Positions 47,846 through 59,209 of a stretch of 64,000 bases of DNA are shown here, one piece after another (the stretch's first letter is position 1; each line of letters opens with the position of its first letter). Position numbers and translations under genes: made by a program. The notes beneath the pieces were generated by a model. That model did not search any database and had not been told where the DNA came from. It worked only from the letters and a program-made list of their open reading frames with translations. Source of the stretch: Topomyia yanbarensis (lineage: Eukaryota > Arthropoda > Insecta > Diptera > Culicidae). The stretch covers positions 64,273,771 to 64,337,770 of the forward strand of contig NC_080672.1 in assembly GCF_030247195.1 (NCBI RefSeq). Reading direction: 5' to 3'.

Positions 47846-48060
47846 CACAGACCTACCAGACATGACAAGTGATCATCACTTCGAAATTAAATTCGCTTTG
47901 CACACTATCACCGTCTGATGGGGATCTTTTGAACTCTACCATCTGTTTGACACTTTCATGTATTTGACATGGCGGTGCATTGGAATATGTAAGTGGTTAT
48001 TATAGACCACAGAAACTAACAACAACCAATACTTAAACGGAAGAGACGCCTAAACAGCGA
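47846..48060. mobile_element. Element G, left-end fragment
   Basis: CACAGACCTACCAGACATGACA and the next ~190 bp match the left part of 50925-51906 (CACTATCACCG, CATCTGTTTGACAC, TTGACATG words). The right end is lost. Confidence 0.7.
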
Positions 48061-49309
48061 TTTATTTGCACAGAGAACAGACATATAAGCTAGAGCAAAC
48101 TTTCCCGAAAAACCTGTGTAAACATTTGAATACGTTGAAAATCACCATCGCATATAGGTTTGCATGCGTGAATCACCATTGTATTCAAGTTTGCACACAG
48201 GTCCCGTATAGCAATTGCTGGGCGATCGAAGCGCCGACCAGTGGCAAGTTACTACTTGCTGCTGTCATTTCAAAGCGACAGTTTTATTTCTTACACAAGT
48301 TGGAAACTTTACTTGTATGTCATTCTCAGTGTTATTTGTGCTACCGACCGAATTCCGGAAAATGTATAGATTTCTCACTATGTGAGCACACTGAGAAAAA
48401 ATCTATAGTATATATGACCAGACTTTTATGGTTGTTTTGACTATTTGCCAAAAAAGTAGGAATGACCATGAGATCGGCAATACTAAACTTCTGTATCGTA
48501 AACAATACTAGAAAAATCGATTACCGCTCAACAATACTAGTGGTATTTATGACAATTTGAACATGGTCACTCCAATAATATTTATCATCTTAAAACTGAT
48601 AATGGAATAGTCTGAATCACTATTAAAATAAAGTTAAAATGAAAATATGAACATCTTAAATATAACCAGTGTCATTGTTATACCTACTTTTTGCTTTATT
48701 GTTCTCCACACAATGTATCAATTAGTCCCGAAGACTTAATTTATAGTTGTTATGAGAACACGAAGGTTGAATTAACTAAATACACAGTTTATGTGGACGA
48801 GACCCATTTCGTAACCACCATTTGCGTATAGTGCTTTTCAGCTGACTATACATTGTATTATTATTAACTATAAAAGTGGTCAATTTTTGCGTTCCCAAAT
48901 GTATTCCTACATGTCGCGGCCATTACAGTGAAAACCCGTATACATAATATACGGGCGTGCTTTGAAGACTTTTCGATTTTTTTACGATTACAATAATTTT
49001 ACGGTAAGGCGATGGCCTTATAAACCATCGCATAATCGAGTCCTAGCCAGGAAGGGTTCTTAGTGACCAAATAGGAGTTAGCACTAGCCTTAAAGGTCTC
49101 TACATTCTAAGTCTGACAAAACAGAAAGTCGAAACGGAATGCAGTACCAGAAGTTTGCTTTACTTATTAGTATTGCATCAGGTAAAGAAATACTGAAATT
49201 TTATATGATAGAATGATAGATGAACTGTAACTTTCTCAAACCATAAATTTTTCGATTTATTTTTTTAGCGTGACTGCAGAAAAATGAGACTAAAAAGGGG
49301 AGATCATCA
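48061..49309. other. Repeat-derived spacer
   Basis: Begins with CACAGAGAACAGACAT, like the end of element H (50190-50610), and is otherwise unassigned. The open frame at 48066-48440 is not protein-like. Confidence 0.4.
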
Positions 49310-49680
49310 TCGAGGATTATTAGATTGGATCGTCGTAAGTTTATCGAAGCTGTCCAATGCTACAACGAACTGTCCTACCGATCTATTGTGGAAGAGGGTG
49401 AAAGCAAGCACTAATATGTACCGTTCTTGCTTCGGCTGGTCAACAAAAATCGCGCATGCTGGCTACTCTTTTCAAAGATGAGTGCTGTCAATATCTTCCT
49501 GCGTATTCTATTTTGTAGAAAATGTATTTGGACGGTATCATTCGTCGATCAGAGCTGCAGGATTTTGAAGCCTTGCTTCAGGCTCACCAGAAGGCAAGCA
49601 CCAGTGATGGTTCTACCATCCTCGAACGAGCGGTATTTGGGCACAATCTATTGTCTGCTAGTGTATTGCCGCTGTGATTA
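49310..49680 (+). pseudogene. CSN4 (COP9 signalosome subunit 4) pseudogene fragment
   Basis: In one frame from 49328: DRRKFIEAVQCYNELSYRSI and VEEGE. After a frameshift near 49405: [35 protein letters not shown], a stop, [20 protein letters not shown], then HQKASTSDG and LERAVF. These are strong CSN4 words from the middle of the protein. The segment has no introns, a shift and a stop, so it is a dead copy, probably processed, truncated at both ends. The functional parent gene is elsewhere. Confidence 0.9.
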
Positions 49681-50189
49681 TTATCTAAATCATTATTTCA
49701 ATAAAAAATATACGGAACGCTTTAATTCACTTTTTCCATCCATCTAGTTATATTAACAGGCGTCATTTTCAAAATAACGATATCCTTTCTCAAAATAACT
49801 AGTTAACAAATGTCAAAGTCTCAATGTTTTAGTTATTACAAACAGGCCTAGGTCAGGATTACTATGCTTATTGTTATACCAAGCAGCCCACTTATAATGG
49901 TCATTTTGACAATAGAGTGTTCAATTTCACTATTATAATAAAACGTTAGGTCAACATAACTACGCATATTGTTACACTGAACATTCCACTTGCAATAGAA
50001 TTGCTTGCAATAGAATGTTCAATATTACTATTATGGTACAAAGCTCGAGTATAGTAAACGTGAGCATGGATATAGTTAAGGTGAGCTAATGCTATAGTCG
50101 GTTAAAAACCACTATACTCGCAAAGTCTAATTAACCTCCTCATATGGTAAGTGTTACCATATAATTTTTCTTAGTGCAAGAAGGATTAT

Positions 50190-50610
50190 CCACAGAGAAC
50201 AGACGTCCATCTTCAGCCTTCAACTAGTGTTAAATCTCTAACGGTTTCGAAGGTAGTTGGGATATTCAAACCAGGTGCGAAACTGTCGTCATGTTTATTG
50301 TGGCTGAGTTCGACAGAATTGACAGCGGTTATTCCTCTACCCAGTCAAAACAAGTCCGGAACCGGTTCGGACTTCCAGCATGAATTCCAGCTCAAATGCA
50401 TCAACCGATAGAGTCGGAATCGGTTGTTTTCTTTGAGCAAGATTCCATACTGAATCCATTCAGGATTTCGAACCGGTTCCGGAATGGATTTGACGGATAG
50501 TTAGGATAGGTTGGTGTGGCGGCGCTAGTGTTTATCGTACATTAATTCAAATGTTTACACATGTTTTTTTTAAATATTTTTGTACGATCATGGATGTCTG
50601 TTCTCTGTGG
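50190..50610. mobile_element. Element H, non-autonomous, 421 bp
   Basis: The ends CCACAGAGAACAGACGTCCAT and its inverse (ATGGATGTCTGTTCTCTGTGG) are flanked by ATTAT on both sides (50185-50189, 50611-50615). The interior includes repeated CGGAACCGGTTCGGACTTCC/GAACCGGTTCCGGAATGG words. Another copy starts at 63794 and runs off the window. Confidence 0.85.
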
Positions 50611-50924
50611 ATTATCTAGCATTAACACAGAATGTGATGTGGGCAGTTCGATTGTTCCGTGCGCTGTAATGTGCACTATTCCCCACGTCAGTTTTCTGAA
50701 GTTAGTGGAAAGTCCACAAACCATAGTGTTTTTGCTATTGAATTGAAATTGAAGAATAAAATATTTCCGCACAATGCCATTGAATCGCCTTGTTTGATTT
50801 TCAAATTTAATTACTCTTAACTATTATGAATATCATATTCTAATCTACTCTCATTTGACTTCAGCAGAAAAAACATGATTAAATCAGTGTGCAATTTGCC
50901 ATCGTCGTTGCGGTACACTTAGAT

Positions 50925-51906
50925 CACAGACCTACCAGACATGACACTGAGAATAGTTCATTGAATAAAACGTGATCTTCATTTCCAATTTAAATTCGCT
51001 TGGCACACTATCACCGCCTCGTGGCGATTCTTTGAATTATATCATCTGTTTGACACATCTGTCCATTTGACATGACGGTAGATTGGTGTGCGTAAGTAGT
51101 TATTATGGGTAAATGCACCTAACAACAAACATCAATTAAACGAAAGTCAAATTAGACCTTTAAATTTGTATTCCGAAATGAATGAATTATAGAAAAAGTA
51201 GAAGCTTCTTTACAGGCAACTCCACTATATGAGGAAACTGAGCAATGGGTAGGTCATGTTGCCTAGAAAGGATTATCTTAAACACAGAAAGCGATGAGGA
51301 CAATTTGATCCGTGCTGTAATGTGGACACAAGTTGTGCTGAAGATTGTGGAAAGTGCTTGTTTGACTAAATTGAATTTAAAGAGAATGTTTCCACACAAT
51401 GCCATTTGATTTTCATTATTTTATTTTCAACTGGATTAATATTAACTCTTAACAATGTGTCAAATAATTTCCTAATCGACTCTCATTTGATAACCAGCAG
51501 AAAAATATGCTGAATTAATTGCGAATTTTGCCAAAATCATCGTCTTTGCGGTGCATTTTGATGGCCATTGCTTCCTGCATACATTCTTCCTCTAAAGTTT
51601 ACCCCCGTTTTGTTCATACAGAAAGCACTTTAAAGTTTTGATTTCAAGACGAACGGTTACTACAATCAATTGTAGAGCTCTATTTTTGTTTGTTCCTCAC
51701 ATAGTTCATTTAGTACAATAACGGCAATAACAAAACGCGGACGCTTAATGGTATGTGTTTGGGTATTTTTGCAATCATGTCATACGGTCGCGCGCCTCTT
51801 GCGGTGAGCACGGAAAGTTATGAGAATGGTAATCTAACGCTTGAAAAGGCCGTTAAATTTTTGCAACACTTTGGTGATCTCGAGTGTCATGTCTGGTAGG
51901 TCTGTG
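50925..51906. mobile_element. Element G, complete, 982 bp
   Basis: CACAGACCTACCAGACATGACA at the left and its inverse (TGTCATGTCTGGTAGGTCTGTG) at the right form the terminal inverted repeats. No ORF. Partial copies start at 47846 and about 52018. Confidence 0.85.
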
Positions 51907-52017
51907 GTTAAAGCCTCTATAACCAAAATTAAAAAGAAAACTTTGTTGAAGACAATCCAAACGAATTTTATTGAAGACATGGATACTCCGTGCATTTAGA
52001 ATATCGAAATATATTAG

Positions 52018-52900
52018 ACCATAGTCCTACCAGAAATGACACACGAGGTCACAAATGGCCTGTGTTAAGCCAAAGAGGACCAAGCGCCATTTTGAGGTAC
52101 TTTATCTAAAATCGCATTAACATCCAATGTAACACCAGGAACTCTTACATCTATTATGTTTTGGGAGCTCAAAGAGCAAACGAAAGCAAGCAAGTGTTCT
52201 TTGACTTTCTACGTAAATGGTAAGTTATCGAAAAATGAATTTTGGTACGAAAAATACACGAAAAAAATTATGGCGCTTAGCTCGGTTTGGCTTAACGCAG
52301 GCCAATGTGTTGCAAAAATTTAACGGCTTTTTCAAACGTTAATTTATCATGCTCATACGGTTAAACACAATAACCGTATTTAATAAAAATGTAATGTGTT
52401 CATTTTTAAATCTAAATTTCAAACCCACTAGGAAATTTTATTATGAGTCCGCTTCTGCTTGAAAAATATATAATATTTCATTAGTTTGATAATGTGGTGA
52501 GAACTTGATGGAGGTAGGGCGATTAGGAAAAGGTGGTATGTAATGTGGAGGGAGAGGTCGAGCCCTCACCGCATACCTCTAGCTAAGCCCGTGTTAAAGT
52601 ACAGGAAACCTATTTTAGTCAAAAAAGTTGGCGATGCTAGAAATTAGTCAACATTCTTTTCTCGACGTTTCATGCATTTTAAAGACATTTGGCATCAAAA
52701 TGCTTGTGGAAAAAGTTATTAAGCAAAAACCGATTGATGCCCTGAAGATTGATGAAAATTTCAATTTTCATAGCATCACTGCTGTTGACGGTCAAATTAT
52801 ATATACACAATTTTTAACTTTCTCTTATTATGTAGAAAAGAAGCCTCAATTTTTCCCTCAAAACTCTTGCGAAGGCCAAACAGTATAGTTAAATTACTTA
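52018..52900. other. Element G-like end and unassigned sequence
   Basis: 52018-52050 resembles a G terminus (CATAGTCCTACCAGAAATGACA). The plus-strand frame at 52628-52888 (MAMLEISQHSFLDVSCILKT...) is open for 86 codons but I do not recognise it and do not call it a gene. Confidence 0.35.
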
Positions 52901-52902
52901 AT

Positions 52903-52994
52903 GCCGATTTCTTCACCCTCGCTTAACTTTTAAACCAGGTTCACCAGTACGTTTAAACCTGGCTTAAGCGCTAAGCGAGGGTGAAGAAATCGTC
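52903..52994. mobile_element. Palindromic micro-MITE R, copy 2
   Basis: The same foldback as 17022-17122 (GCCGATTTCTTCACCCTCGC arms, CAGGTTCACCAGTACGTTTA core), about 92 bp, 36 kb away. Confidence 0.85.
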
Positions 52995-53008
52995 CCTTGG
53001 ACACATTA

Positions 53009-53262
53009 ATGTCGTTTTCGCTTGAAGCAGAAACTAACTCAGTTTCGGACCTAACTGCTGTCAAACCGTTTGTTTGAAGCCAGTTTCCAACCTAGGTTAT
53101 GCGCCACTGAACTGAAAACCGGGTTGGGTTCCAACCTGAAATATATTTCGGGTTCGCTCACACCACCGCTGTTTGGCGAGAACCCAACTCAGTTTCATTA
53201 AAAACGTTCGTTTGAAGCAACTAACCTGGGTTAGTTTCTAGGTTCTCAATCGAAAACGACAT
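53009..53262. mobile_element. MITE K (ATGTCGTTTTCG termini), 254 bp
   Basis: ATGTCGTTTTCG at the left and CGAAAACGACAT at the right, flanked by TTA/TAA. The interior has two diverged blocks of AACCCAACTCAGTTTC-like words. Confidence 0.8.
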
Positions 53263-53275
53263 AAGAGTAGAGCAG

Positions 53276-53408
53276 TCTAGTTAGAGTGTGGCCAAGAGGT
53301 CATGACGTATCCAAACGAACATGAAATTTGACGTATTTCTATTGTGTATACGTCAAATTCCATGTTCGTTTGGATACGTCATGCCCTCTTGGCCACACTC
53401 TAACTAGA
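53276..53408. mobile_element. MITE J, 133 bp perfect-type hairpin
   Basis: TCTAGTTAGAGTGTGGCCAA at the left pairs with the right arm over about 60 bp (including GACGTATCCAAACGAACATG) around a short loop. It directly follows MITE K. Confidence 0.85.
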
Positions 53409-54926
53409 GTGCTCTAATTAAGAGAAGCTCAAAACCTACACGGTTAAATAAAACAACTTGCAGAATAAGTTCTTTTAACTTACTTTTGAGTTGCGCGTCG
53501 CTTTCGCACTTATTATTGTTGTCAAAAACAAAACGAGAGATTCGACTCAGTCAAGGTCTTCCGTGGAGGAAGGTACTTTTGAGTTGTTTGGGGTATACTC
53601 AAAATTAGGTAAATTCAACTTAAATTTGAGTATAAAAAACCTATCAATGAGTAGTAATTTTTGCCGTGGTTAAATGGAAACTACCTTCAACACGGTTTAC
53701 CTAATTTTAACTTCTCCCACGATACCACGAGATTGAGCCAAAAGAACTCAATTTTAGGTAGTTTTTCGTTTCCGTGTAGACGTGACGTGACGTGACAATA
53801 GGCGGGGGGGGGCGTTTTTGTTCCAATTTTACGTCAGAATGGTCCAACTCCTGATTGGTTGATTTTGACTTTTGGCACCGTACGCAGGGATATCGAAATG
53901 ATGTTTGGCAGTGTTGCTATAATTATAGGTAAAGATTGTCATTACTTTTGACAAATAAAATTATTATCGTTGAAAAAGTAAAAATGACTAAATTGAACTG
54001 AAATTGTGCGGCAAAGCGAAACAAATGATTATCATGCATTTACCGTATACGTGGTTAATTAACTTAAACAAAAATACGACAGAAACCACACTAGAATCTA
54101 AAATTATTCAGAAAATGGCTTCATCAAACCTTACTAAACACCCATGACATGGAAAATCGGTTCCCTTCATCAATATAGTGGATTCAAGATTTAAAATATT
54201 GTCGGCATAAAATAAATTAACAAGACTCCACCTTCATTAATAAGAATAGCAACACTGTTCAGAAGATTTCGGCAGGGTGAAAATGTGCGAAAAGAAGAAT
54301 GTCGAAGTAAAAACAAGAAGCCGATTGTCACGTCTTGTCTTAGATCAAAACAAAATTGCTTATAATTAGGCAACCAACAGCAGTGCTGCTAGAAAAAATG
54401 ATTTTTTTATCAATCGTCAGATCATCAATCGGTTTCTGCTTAATAACTTTTTTCTCAAGCGTCAGATCGTTTCGTGGCTTTCGAGACATTGTTTCTTTGT
54501 TAAATTTCCTATAAAAGCCACATAACGGTTTATTTTTAGGAAGCGATGGGCGACTCCTGGAGGAATTATTTTGGAAAATCCCATGTAAACTTTAAACAAC
54601 GGGCGCAAAAATATAGTTTCAGGGATCGAGCTAAGAATTTGTACAGTGGTTATAGGACCCAAATGGTACCTAAAAAGTTGCTCGGAGCTGAAATGTAATT
54701 TTTGTCACACCCTAGTGGTCAGAGCGACTTTGGTTAGTCATTGACAAATCCAAGTAATTTTGCACCCATTTTAAAAGGTTCCACATAATTTTGTTTAATA
54801 TCCCTTTTGCGATCGTGAGGACATGGCCAGGTGTGCAGTGAACTGTACTGTCGTATAAAAAGATTTCACTGTATCAGCCACTCATGATGAGTGCGGTCGT
54901 TTTTGCTATGCTATGCTATGCTATTT
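53409..54926. other. Non-coding spacer
   Basis: No gene recognised. The block at 54712-54790 (GAGCGACTTTGGTTAGTCAT...) is repeated in direct orientation at 55806-55880, bracketing element L. A G-run lies at 53802-53812. Confidence 0.45.
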
Positions 54927-55695
54927 CGTCGCTGTTGTGCTATCTTATGACAAACGCCATTTTGGGGTAAACTGAGTTAGATATGCCACATTACTTGTTT
55001 GAAAAATCTCTACAAAGTGGCGTTTTCAGAATTTTGAAATTCTACTTGGTTACTTAGATATAGCTAGAAACATGATGAGATATTGTGAGTTTTTGCTTCA
55101 AATCACTATATCTAGGGATTGGCTCAAGTTATATTGAAGTTTTAGACGGTTTTATGTGTGAAAATTTCTGAGGAACACAATGGCATAAACATTTTCGAAA
55201 GAAAATTATACGAGTTGTGAGAAAAACACAGTTTTAGTTTTGAACTGGAAATAAAATATATTTGGCAACACTGTAATCAAGAATAACCATTTTTTCTAGA
55301 TTCCCTGACTCATTTTCTTTAAAATGCATTTCAGCGAATGTTTATAGACCATATGAATCCAACGATATGAATAAAAGTTAAAAAGTGATGATTTTTTTCT
55401 ATGGAAAATTTTCCATGCACGATTATGACACGTTATACAAATTTTGTCATCAATACACGCCTATGACACGTGTGAGTGCGACGTTTGTTTACATTCATAG
55501 TAAAAACTCGCAACATAGTCAACCGATCTTCGTAATATTTGAGAGATTAATGCAGAACAGATAGAAGCATCAATTGTCTTCTTTGGATTGTTTATACCAT
55601 TTATAAGTTTCAAGATATTCAATCTCAAACTTTAAAAATCGTTTTTCTCGAAATGTGCTAAATGGCGCTTGTCATAAGATAGCACAACAGCGACG
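54927..55695. mobile_element. Element L, 769 bp, ATTT-flanked
   Basis: The termini CGTCGCTGTTGTGCTATCTT and its inverse are continuous for about 27 bp, and the next bases (GCGCCATTT) also pair. ATTT stands on both sides (54923-54926, 55696-55699). No ORF. Confidence 0.8.
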
Positions 55696-56104
55696 ATTTG
55701 GCATCAAAAATGTAAATTCGATCTTGAAATTTTCCTAACCTCCTTCTTTGAGCATTTTTCAGTTCTTACTCATATGAAATCAAGAACCGTCGAAGGTGAC
55801 CAATGCGGCCAGAGCGACTTTGGTTAGTCATTGGCAAATCCAAGTTATTTTGCACCCATTTTAATAAGTTTTACATCATCTTGCTTGATATTTTTCGATC
55901 TCTACGAACTGAGTCGAATGGTATATGACACTCGGCCATCCGGGCCGGGATTAAGTTGCCGAAGTTCAAAGTGATTGCATAACCTTTCTATATAAAAAAT
56001 TGCTTACGCGGTTGTCTGTCTATTAAAAAAAATCTGGTAGGTTTCAGATATGTCTGGAATCTTGGCAACGCTGTTATTTAATGATCTCATTTGCCGCGGG
56101 TTTT

Positions 56105-56195
56105 GAGTTTGGTTTGTTTGCCTCACGAAATAATTAACCTTAACCGGTTTTTGCGGTGAATTTTTTCGTTTTTCTCGTGAAATAATTCGGCACAG
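56105..56195. repeat. Dispersed repeat fragment shared with 6869-6956
   Basis: See 6869-6956; same order of words (GTTTGCCTCACGAAATA, AACCGGTTTTTGC, AATAATTCGGC). Confidence 0.6.
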
Positions 56196-56428
56196 CTCAA
56201 TATACCGTGCGGCGTACAAGGACATAAATATTCTTCTATGTATTTTATTTGCGCGCATTCACCATCCGGCACTGGCATAGTGTGATTGCGCGCATATGAC
56301 ACATATGAGTACAAATTAGCGCCCGTGCTGTGTACTGAGCCGGATCGGAAAGGTGTTGCTTAAATCCAAAAAATGCAAGGCTGATAATATTTTATGCGCA
56401 ATGAGTCATTCGCTACTGAGAATCTAAA

Positions 56429-56500
56429 CTGAGAATTAACAGCTATCAGTGTCGTGCTATATCAATAGCACAAATCATTGATAGCTGTTAATTCTGAGAA
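56429..56500. repeat. Short inverted repeat
   Basis: CTGAGAATTAACAGCTATCA pairs with TGATAGCTGTTAATTCTGAG with a ~30 bp loop. It is a stable hairpin, possibly a MITE remnant. Confidence 0.7.
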
Positions 56501-56939
56501 TTGGCTGCTATCAAGGCGCCAAATAAGGGGTGAACGTGTGCGTCGTTTTAATATAAGAAAGGATTTTTTTTATTATCTTCTTTGATAAACACAATCAAAA
56601 AATCTCATCACCTATTGCTAAAAAGAGCCATCAACCATTGTGATCTTATCCACTGTGGAATATTCTCAATCACGGCCTTAATCGGTTCATCTCGCCTTTT
56701 TCTCATTATAAACTAGTTGGTTTGTATTTCTAAGTTTAAATTGTTCTTTAGAAGTAAGAATAATGATTTCGGAGAACTATATGATTCCACGCACAGAAAC
56801 AATGATTTTTAAATGCAAATTATGCATATGAGAGCTGTTCTAAGCTCATTAATTTTTTTTATGCAATTGAATTGTTTTCAACATTGCAAATGATTTTTTT
56901 TGAAATGTGATTGCATGTTCACTCTAATCTATTGAATAT

Positions 56940-57312
56940 TTTACACTGACGTTACAAATGAACTCGACGTTCATTTTTGACAGTTCGCTGGTACTGTTTA
57001 CATGGACTTAGAACAGTTATTTGCGATTTGCTTCGAGCGAATCTAGTCATCCACCAAATTTTTCTAAGTCCAAGAAAAGTGAGGTTAACTGCGTCAGTAA
57101 AAAACCTAATTGAACACTTTACGCTGAAGTCACAAATGAACTCGAGTATTCATTTTTTACAGTTCGCTTGTACTGTTTACATGGACTTATAAAAAATTCT
57201 TTGCGATTTACTTCAAGCTAATCTAGTCGCCCATCGAAAATTTTCTAAGTCCATGTAAACAGTACTAGTTAACCGTCAAGAAAGTGAGGCTAACTGTGTC
57301 AGTAAAAACCCA
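56940..57312. mobile_element. MITE I, two tandem copies
   Basis: The unit ACACTTTACGCTGAAGTCAC ... GCGTCAGTAAAAAACC occurs twice (about 56942-57105 and 57110-57305). Inside each unit GTACTGTTTACATGGACTTA pairs with its inverse complement. A third copy is at 63024-63235. Confidence 0.75.
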
Positions 57313-57949
57313 ATAGACCTTTCTCGTCAGACCTAACACCTGTTTTTCTTATTTTTAATCGAAAGATTACACAATTATAAGAACATTTCCGTAAAAATGA
57401 GAATTTTAGGAGCTATCATGATTTTTTAATGATTTTTTAAAATTTGAAATATGCAAGAATGTTGAATATTTTTTTCACCTCAGCAAGAATGGTGGGACTT
57501 AAAATGTGCGTTTGGGCAGCACTGTTTTGAATATTTTCACTTAAGTTCTTGGCAACGCGGTAAATGAAGTGGTGAATCGCAGTACAAAATTCATTAGCAA
57601 TGTAAACAAACTAAAATGAACCTCTCGCTGTAGAACATTGGATGCATTGGATGAAAATGTTTAACCTCACTTTTTTGACATTTCGCAGAGCTTGTTTACA
57701 TAGGCTTTGATTTGGTTTACGAATATCTGTATTAACAAGCTCGCTAGGCTTTCATTTTTATTTGACGTCATTAGGCAATGTTCCATTAAATTTGGCATTT
57801 AGATTTTTCTTGTCCACGATTCGTTGAAGAAAGCGATTTTATTTGTTGCGATCAATTTAACTTGTTTTGTTTTTTTGCTGAATTACAACATTTTGATGAT
57901 CTCTGGTAATTGGTAATCTCTAGTAATCCTTGAAATTATATACATCGCA

Positions 57950-58320
57950 ATATAGGTCCGCACCAGTTGCAGCCGCTCCACCTCGCCGGAATCGAGTTAG
58001 CCGATGGTCCAGTCTGCGTCACACTCGGCTGTCGCTGCACCAATGGTAGCTCCCAACCAGGCCTTTGGATTAATTGCTCAAATCGCAGCTATTGCTGGTA
58101 GTGTAGCGATCGGCTTCGTCGGTAACACCGTTGGACATGCCCTCATCGGAATGTTCAGCGGTTCCGATTCACAAGAGGCAGCCTCGCTAGGACAGGCTGC
58201 CCCGGTATCGGGCGAGGCAAACACTCCGGCAGAACCATGCTCGTGAGAGATCAAGCAAATATCTTGTACCCAAGGCCAGGTCGAGTGTGATTCGGAACAA
58301 TTACCAAATATAGAAGTCCA
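57950..58320 (+). pseudogene. CHCHD2/CHCHD10-like pseudogene
   Basis: The frame at 58004-58246 encodes the hydrophobic middle of the family ([34 protein letters not shown]) and ends PCS, stop. The bases after that stop continue in frame as EIKQ...C, the start of the CHCH domain, with the twin CX9C pattern lost. The N-terminal Pro/Ala-rich part (APVAAAPPRR) is in another frame. The functional protein sits in the mitochondrial intermembrane space; this copy lacks the Cys motifs and is dead. No intron is visible, so it may be processed. Confidence 0.88.
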
Positions 58321-58671
58321 TATATATAGCGTTCACGTGATACATTTTCCTTAAAGTTGATTGAATAAAAATAGTATAAATGTTGGCCAAATCCTGCAGC
58401 ACTATAGGATCACAGATAGAGCATTAACACCAACTCACTGTGCTTCGGTGTTTTTTTGCAAACGAACTATCAGGTCTATGTTTTTATTTAGTAAATATTT
58501 TAATAAATATTAGTTCATTAGGAGTATGACTTATTTTTATTTTGATGGCGCGGTGAAGGGGTGCTTAAAGTGCGAGTTGTATCTTTAAAATCGATCACTT
58601 GAAAGTAGTATAAATAATTATAAATGCGACAACAATAAACTCATAACCTTTTTAATGGTTATTTAGCCATA

Positions 58672-58747
58672 CTGCCGTGATATGCATAACTGTCCCATCT
58701 GCATAGGAAACCCAAATGGGACTGTTATGCGGATCACGGCAGCATAG
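58672..58747. repeat. Small hairpin MITE (TGCCGTGATATGCATAACTG arms)
   Basis: CTGCCGTGATATGCATAACTG pairs with the inverse at 58720-58747 (TGTTATGCGGATCACGGCAG). It is a variant of the GTCCCAT hairpin family; a half copy is at 58878-58945. Confidence 0.75.
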
Positions 58748-59209
58748 GTAACGAGGCAATCGGTATGTTTTATTCATGTACAACAAAAATTACTCAGCAA
58801 CAATTTAATTTATTATTAATTGTTACGCGTGATTTTGTCTCCAGTGATTGGCCAAAATTGGTCGCTTTTAGAATCTGGTGCTCTAAGCATAACTGTCCCA
58901 TGTTAATAGCGAATCCCATAACACATGGAACAGTATAGCGACCATACAGCTGCAACAGCGAATTTAGCATTGACATCAATATAACCAGGTTGGTTGCAAG
59001 CAGAAAGAACAATACTAGCTGGGCTGCTAGCTGTTTGTGCTACTAATAACACTTGCAGTCTGTCAAATTAACATGATTCTATGATCTAGCTTCAATGACG
59101 ATGGAATATAGCCGAATCCAAAGCCTAACCCATCAGCGCATTTGATCATGTAATGGATATTATAAACTCTGAAAGAAATACATTTTATTGTTGTCTGTTT
59201 TTGAGGTTA

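Noticed and set aside
52628..52888. 86-codon plus-strand frame
   Set aside because: Open but with no recognised homology or start/splice context; kept only as a note in the spacer entry.
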